This document shows, in pieces, positions 62,672 to 64,000 of a stretch of DNA of 64,000 nucleotides. Below the pieces are notes generated by a model, which was not told where the DNA came from, did not search any database, and saw nothing but the letters and a program-made list of their open reading frames with translations. This stretch comes from DTKD01 sp050948905 (lineage in GTDB: Bacteria > Armatimonadota > UBA5829). Within the stretch, counting starts at the first letter, position 1, and each line of letters opens with the position of its first letter. A program made the translations under genes and the position numbers. The stretch lies in assembly GCA_050948905.1 (NCBI GenBank), contig JBMNES010000001.1, forward strand, positions 2,046,001 to 2,110,000, in the 5' to 3' direction.

Positions 62672-63272
62672 TGCTGTCACCCTCTTCCAATGCAGCGTGC
62701 AGTTTGCTCAATCGTTGCCGTGCTCTGAAAAGTCGGACTTTCAAATTATTGGGCGCCGTGCCCGTAATCTTCGCTATTTCGCTATAATCCAGTTCTTGAA
62801 AATGATACAAACTGATAAGCAGCCTATCATTTTCTGAAAGACCTTTCATCGCACGAATAATCTGTTCTCGCTCCTCGTTTGCCATCAGCTTTGTTGATGG
62901 GTCTCCCTTGTCGGCTGTGTCTCGCTGGCTGATTTCGAGTTCGTTTATCACGACATCCTCCATAGACACATCCCGGCGGGTTTTTCGCGAGCGCAGGAAA
63001 TCTTTGGCCGTATTTGAGGCTATTCTATATAGCCAGGTGGTAAACGACGAGTCTCCCTTAAAATTAGCAGCCGCGCGCCATACCTTTACAAAAACCTCAG
63101 CGAGCGCCTCCTCGGCATCCTCGTGATTGCTCAGCATTCGATACAGCAGGCTGTATACAGGCCGTTCGTGCCTGCGCAGCAGCACGCGCAGCGCATCCTG
63201 GTCCTGCCGCTTGCACAGTTCCAATAGCTCCTCGTTGCTCACCGAAAAATCATAGGCCTCGGCCTTTTTCAA
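62607..63272 (-). CDS. ECF-type RNA polymerase sigma factor
   Basis: A 221-residue sigma-70 of the ECF class. Region 2 (DAEEALAEVFVKVWRAA, FTTWLYRIASNTAKDFLRSRK) and region 4 (LISLYHFQELDYSEIAKITGTAPNNLKVRLFRARQRL) are complete. It is followed by its overlapping anti-sigma gene and a Spy-like gene. TTG start with GGGG upstream. Likely responds to envelope stress. Confidence 0.93.
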   Translation of the reverse strand: MKKAEAYDFSVSNEELLELCKRQDQDALRVLLRRHERPVYSLLYRMLSNHEDAEEALAEVFVKVWRAAANFKGDSSFTTWLYRIASNTAKDFLRSRKTRRDVSMEDVVINELEISQRDTADKGDPSTKLMANEEREQIIRAMKGLSENDRLLISLYHFQELDYSEIAKITGTAPNNLKVRLFRARQRLSKLHAALEEGDSNELQSDTTESSGLQQKAAEWS

Positions 63273-63394
63273 TTGCCAACCCCTGTGTATATTTCAATAG
63301 TATAGACGAATACCCCGTATTGTAGTTTCATATTTCGGTCTACGAAAGACGGCGCTGATAAGTGGCTACCTCCGATCATAACCTCCTGGGTACC

Positions 63395-63510
63395 CCAAAA
63401 GCAGATTTCTCACTGCGTTCGAAATGACGGTACTTCAGATAGCAACTCAAAGGCTAGATAGGTGGCAATCTCCGAATTGCCACCTCAAAACCACATCGGC
63501 GATCTCCGAA
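63395..63510. repeat. Repeat cluster between sigma and ASCH genes
   Basis: 63395-63430 is the reverse of the AGTGAGAAATCTGCTTTTGG element at 15701. 63461-63484 is a GGTGGCAAT/ATTGCCACC hairpin around CTCCGA, in which a G-C pair of the other copies is replaced by A-T on both sides. A partial copy (GGCGATCTCCGAATCGCC) follows at about 63493. The gap 63273-63648 shows no gene otherwise. Confidence 0.75.
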
Positions 63511-63648
63511 TCGCCTATACACGTCATCTCTGAATGCCATCTCCTTCCATCTTCCTGGCATCATGCGCAAAGCCGCAGAATCACCTCAATTTCTTGACAG
63601 TCGGCCAATTGAAGCTTATAATGCTGCATCGACAAACAGGAGCGAGAG

Positions 63649-64000
63649 ATGCTGTTTGCATTGAATTTCTATCCGGAGTTATATGCCGACGCTCTGATGC
63701 GCGGCAGAAAAAGCGCCACCATCAGGCTTGGCGACAAATCCGAAAAATATCAATCAGGCCAGATCGTCTGGATTACTGTAGGCCGCAAATATCAAGTTCG
63801 GCAAAGGCTGTTTTCTGCGGTTATCGACGATGTCGTGGTCAAACCGGTCGGCGAACTCAGCAATCGCGAAGTCGAGAAAGAAAATCTCGAATTTCGCAGC
63901 CCTGAAGACGTGATGACCCTTCTTTCCAGGATATACGACCGCGTCGTAACACCCCTGGATCATGTTACCATTATATCATTCTCACCTGTCCGCGAAGACG
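63649..64000 (+). CDS. ASCH/PUA-like domain protein, 3' end cut by window
   Basis: The frame is open to the end of the window; 117 codons are visible. AGGAG lies just upstream of the ATG. LMRGRKSATIRLGDKSEKYQ and GQIVWITVG match the ASCH domain opening, and HVTIISFSPV follows as the last strand. ASCH domains are RNA-binding-like PUA relatives with possible nucleoside-amide hydrolase or RNA roles. The rest of the gene lies outside the window. Confidence 0.7.
   Translation, partial: MLFALNFYPELYADALMRGRKSATIRLGDKSEKYQSGQIVWITVGRKYQVRQRLFSAVIDDVVVKPVGELSNREVEKENLEFRSPEDVMTLLSRIYDRVVTPLDHVTIISFSPVRED

Noticed and set aside
1..64000. tRNA or rRNA genes
   Set aside because: No T-loop GTTCRANYC pattern with matching arms and no rRNA-like sequence was noticed; small non-coding RNAs cannot be excluded by eye.

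Overview
The window is a stretch of bacterial chromosome of about 50-55% GC by eye, with no rRNA, recognisable tRNA, prophage, insertion sequence or CRISPR. The gene content points to a diderm (LPS-bearing) free-living bacterium. It has a PagL-type lipid A deacylase, a DUF481-like and a second outer-membrane beta-barrel protein, an ABC-2 polysaccharide exporter and many secreted plant-polysaccharide or rhamnose-related proteins (GH78-like, GH106-like, DUF2961, DUF1080). Together with many TTG/GTG starts, this mix resembles Armatimonadota-type genomes more than Proteobacteria. That placement is an inference from gene content, not a phylogenetic result.

Layout. 1-7.7 kb: a partial GH78-like protein, a YtxH protein, a sugar isomerase, an esterase/barrel pair, a DUF1080 protein, an unknown secreted protein and a sirtuin. 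7.8-15.6 kb: a co-directional DNA-repair operon, NurA, HerA, Mre11 and Rad50, followed by a DUF6485 protein and endonuclease III. This is the archaeal-style end-resection set in a bacterium. 15.8-23.0 kb: a paired M16 peptidase unit (one active, one without the zinc motif), RodA, and a minus-strand operon with Wzm/Wzt-like ABC exporter, Trm112-like protein, AroQ and an M24 aminopeptidase. 23.3-29.4 kb: phenylacetate-CoA ligase with an ACT protein, an outer-membrane protein, and a GlmL/MutL-like ASKHA protein coupled to a biotinyl/lipoyl-like hybrid protein. 29.4-33.8 kb: an accessory segment where small secreted or membrane genes alternate with copies of a composite hairpin repeat; one gene carries an in-frame amber stop. 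33.8-45.3 kb: a large PIN-domain protein, a GH106-like enzyme, VapBC, a large secreted protein, a stand-alone type ISP-like DNA methyltransferase, a thioredoxin-like gene interrupted by an in-frame TGA that is best read as selenocysteine, and a DUF2961 protein. 45.6-64 kb: GNAT, two sigma/anti-sigma modules, DUF4352-like and DUF5320 proteins, an inositol monophosphatase coupled to a ubiquitin-like/JAMM/LysM membrane protein, PcrA-type helicase, PagL, HisG, RuvAB, two TPR-type proteins and a Spy-like protein.

The most notable items are: (1) the candidate UxxC selenoprotein at 43529-44104, hidden from ordinary gene calling; (2) the single-chain Ub-like/JAMM/transmembrane/LysM protein at 51436-52737; (3) the NurA-HerA-Mre11-Rad50 operon; (4) the MutL-like/barrel-sandwich pair with no mutase nearby; and (5) several families of short hairpin repeats, one with compensatory base changes. 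Start codons were chosen from Shine-Dalgarno spacing and family N-termini. No database search was possible, so family names rest on recognised motifs.
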